Shown here: positions 61,801 to 64,000 of the stretch, one piece after another | Layout of the letters: each line of letters opens with the position of its first letter | Position numbering within the stretch: position 1 is the stretch's first letter | From: Puffinus mauretanicus | Taxonomy: Eukaryota; Chordata; Aves; Procellariiformes; Procellariidae | Length of the DNA: 64,000 nucleotides | Assembly (NCBI GenBank): GCA_023333565.1 | Contig: JAJKFH010003746.1 | Span: 1-64,000, forward strand | Direction of reading: 5' to 3' | Program-made: the position numbers and the translations under genes | Notes under the pieces: generated by a model | What the model was told of the DNA's origin: nothing | What the model saw: the letters and a program-made list of their open reading frames with translations, nothing else | Database searches by the model: none

Positions 61801-64000
61801 CATATCCATGTTTTTTTTTCTTGGGAATAGGACTCTTGTGCTGACTATTCTTCTCATGTAAAAGAAGCCAATATTCCCGGTATATGTACTCCCAGGATTC
61901 ATTCAGACGAATGGAGTAGATAGTAGCCACGCACAAGACTTCCAGCATTAGCTCCTAAATTGCCCTCCACTTTGTAAGGAAGGTCTCACCTGAGCAAGAA
62001 TTTGAAACTTGGATGTTCATGTTAAAAACCTGATGGTTCTGTTAACCAAGCTTTCCAGGTCCATTTGGACTCTCACTGGGGTGTGGCTGCAAAAAAATGG
62101 TGCAAAACTCAAATGCCCCTTCCCATGGGAGCCTTTAGTAAAAGGAGAATGATTTATACAATCTCAAGAGAAAGCAGAGTTCCCACTCACTAGTGTTATT
62201 TACCTTTAAGCCCTTGCCAAGGAGCTGCAGTTTTTCACTCGTGGAGGGAAAGAACAGAAGAGAGGAAGGAAGAAATTTTATGCTATGTAAACAAATACTC
62301 TACCTGAAGGGGAATAAAAAAAAGCACCAAAACTGCAGTCAAATATTTACACTTGTGAAGATTCAGGCAAAACATCAAATCAAGCTGTACTCAAGAGCCC
62401 CGTTCTCTTCCTTGCTATTCTTTCTTCTTTGCACCCTCCTGTACGTGCTCTTCTGCTGTTCCTGTCTGCATCGAGAGCTGCAGCTACAAAGAAAGGTCTT
62501 CTACAAAGGCGCAGAGATGGAGCTGGTGGCCGGCCGGCTGCAGACCCAAGGACGGCCAAGGATCATCCTTGTGGAGGGGGCTACCCCAGCCGGGCTGAAC
62601 CCTCTGTGAAATCCATTCATGTTCCTAAAAACAGATCCGACATTTTTGGGATCTTTTTTTCCTGCTTGTATGTCTTGTAAAGAGATTTAAGTATTTGGGA
62701 AACCCCGTCATTCCTTTGAAGTAACTACTTTGGTAAGATCACACTGATTATTTCATTGAATTTTCTTTTGTGTGGAAAATTAATTCCCAAATCTCTGGAG
62801 GTACATCAGATTGCATTTCAACTAGACATTTATCGCAGAAAAGGTCTGGAAAGAAGATGCCCAAAATACTACAGAGGCTTCTTAAGCTCATTCTGTACAG
62901 TGTCTGTGCGTCTGATAATCTCGATAACACAAAGGCTTTCCTGCCTGAGTCTGTGTCTACCACCTAACTTCATAGTAATTGCTCCTCAGCTGGGGAAAAA
63001 AATGAAGCAAACAACATGGTATTATTATTATTTGAACTCAAAGGCACTAAAATTAATATTTCATGGTAACAGTATCAAACAATTCTTGACAGAGGGTTAT
63101 ACTCCCCTTGACCAAACCAGCAGTGTTATTTTAAAATTGCCAAAAGAATTTGTTCTGCATATGTTTGGGAGAAATAAAAGAGTAAACAAGTATTTTCAGT
63201 TGTTTTCCATCACAATCTATTTATTTTCCTTATCACTGCTACTTTTAAAAACATCACCAAATAATTAAAACTCTCAAAAGAATATATTTAGAAGACTGTC
63301 ACATAAGAAGATGACATCTTACAGAAAGGGACTTCTCTGTATATTCAGCTAATTGATAGTTTCCGTACCACCAAGTCTGTCTGTGTATGTTATTCTGAAA
63401 CAAAAACTAATTCCGTAATAAGCAGCTAGGGCTAGAAATGAGTTTCAGTGGGTCACACTTAATCCCTTTTCATCTCTCACCAAATCAATCACTTGCTTCA
63501 AAAAATACTTAATTGCCAAAACAAAACAATTAGCAATATCAAACAAAGCATTTTCTTTCCACACTCTCTCTCTGGTTCATCAACATTCATCCGCCTGCCT
63601 CACAGATTTTCGGATGCTCTGACCGTCCACTCCTGTTAAAGATCAATGAAAGCCACAATCACTCAGAAGATCTGAAAAATCAGGCCCAATTGGACAGCCC
63701 TAATTAGTGGATACTTCTGGAATACTGGGCGTTTCAAAAGGGTTTCACAGGAATCATGTGCTGCACAGTTGCCATACTTAAAAAAAAAAAATAATTTTTT
63801 TTACTTTTTATTTTTTAGTAAAGGAGAAACAGCAGCTTTATCCACCCTGGAGAAGTTAGGGATGAAATGGCTATCAGAGTGCTGCTCTGGATATAAAAGC
63901 TGCAGACATATATGGATCTATTTTTTTTGTAATATAATAGATGGGATTTTCCATAGAGCCCCAACAGGCATAAAAGCAAAAAGGGCCCAGTGACACCAGC

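Larger units (their letters stand above)
44985..64000. other. Upstream of the distal CELF2 exon; no gene seen
   Basis: Intergenic sequence, or intron of a longer CELF2 isoform, since vertebrate CELF2 is known to have far-upstream starts. It contains two MIR relics, the CpG micro-island, the GA tract, motif-dense stretches at 53.0 and 58.5-58.9 kb, the interleaved inverted repeat at 55.5 kb and a FOX-like inverted repeat at 61620-61650. No other gene's exon is recognised on either strand. Confidence 0.5.

Noticed and set aside
1..64000. CRISPR arrays, bacterial operons, phage or defence systems
   Set aside because: There are no regularly spaced repeats and no dense coding. The sequence is vertebrate nuclear DNA.

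Overview
This is vertebrate nuclear DNA, most likely from a bird. Coding density is very low, the background is AT-rich, and there is one strong CpG island. A solo long terminal repeat (LTR) at 22297-22899 belongs to a family I recognise from many bird genomes. Old amniote repeats (MIR-type SINEs and CR1/L3-type LINE 3' ends) are sparse and decayed. Placement within birds is inference, since no species-specific marker is visible.

The only gene I can support is CELF2 (CUGBP/Elav-like family member 2), on the minus strand. Two mutually exclusive first coding exons are visible. The distal one (44150-44256) encodes the MFERTSELAF.../MRCPKSAVTMRNEELLL N-terminus. The proximal one (30601-30674) encodes MTSSFKLDFLPEMMV... 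and sits inside a CpG island of about 1 kb (30225-31262). Both end in phase 2 at a good GT donor, so either can splice to the same downstream exon. That exon and all three RNA-recognition motifs lie off the left edge of the window. The first 30.6 kb is therefore the start of a large CELF2 intron, 30.7-44.1 kb lies between the two alternative starts, and 44.3-64 kb is upstream sequence (intergenic, or an intron of a longer isoform).

Layout: 1-2.6 kb intron; 2.6-3.4 kb GC/CpG-richer patch; 3.4-22.3 kb intron with decayed LINE relics; 22.3-22.9 kb solo LTR in CELF2 sense orientation with a 5-bp target-site duplication; 22.9-30.2 kb intron; 30.2-31.3 kb CpG-island promoter and exon; 31.3-44.1 kb spacer with MIR and L3-like relics; 44.15-44.9 kb distal first exon and its upstream region; 44.9-64 kb upstream non-coding DNA with MIR relics, an isolated CpG micro-island (48.1 kb), homeobox/POU-motif-rich stretches (53.0 and 58.5-58.9 kb) and a striking interleaved double inverted repeat (55.48-55.59 kb).

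I found no bacterial-type systems, CRISPR arrays, rRNAs or convincing tRNAs. Almost all open reading frames here look like chance. The long ones at 30-31.7 kb are stop-poor CpG-island sequence. The most interesting items are the CELF2 dual N-terminus arrangement, the sense-oriented LTR with a kept polyadenylation signal, and the interleaved inverted repeat.
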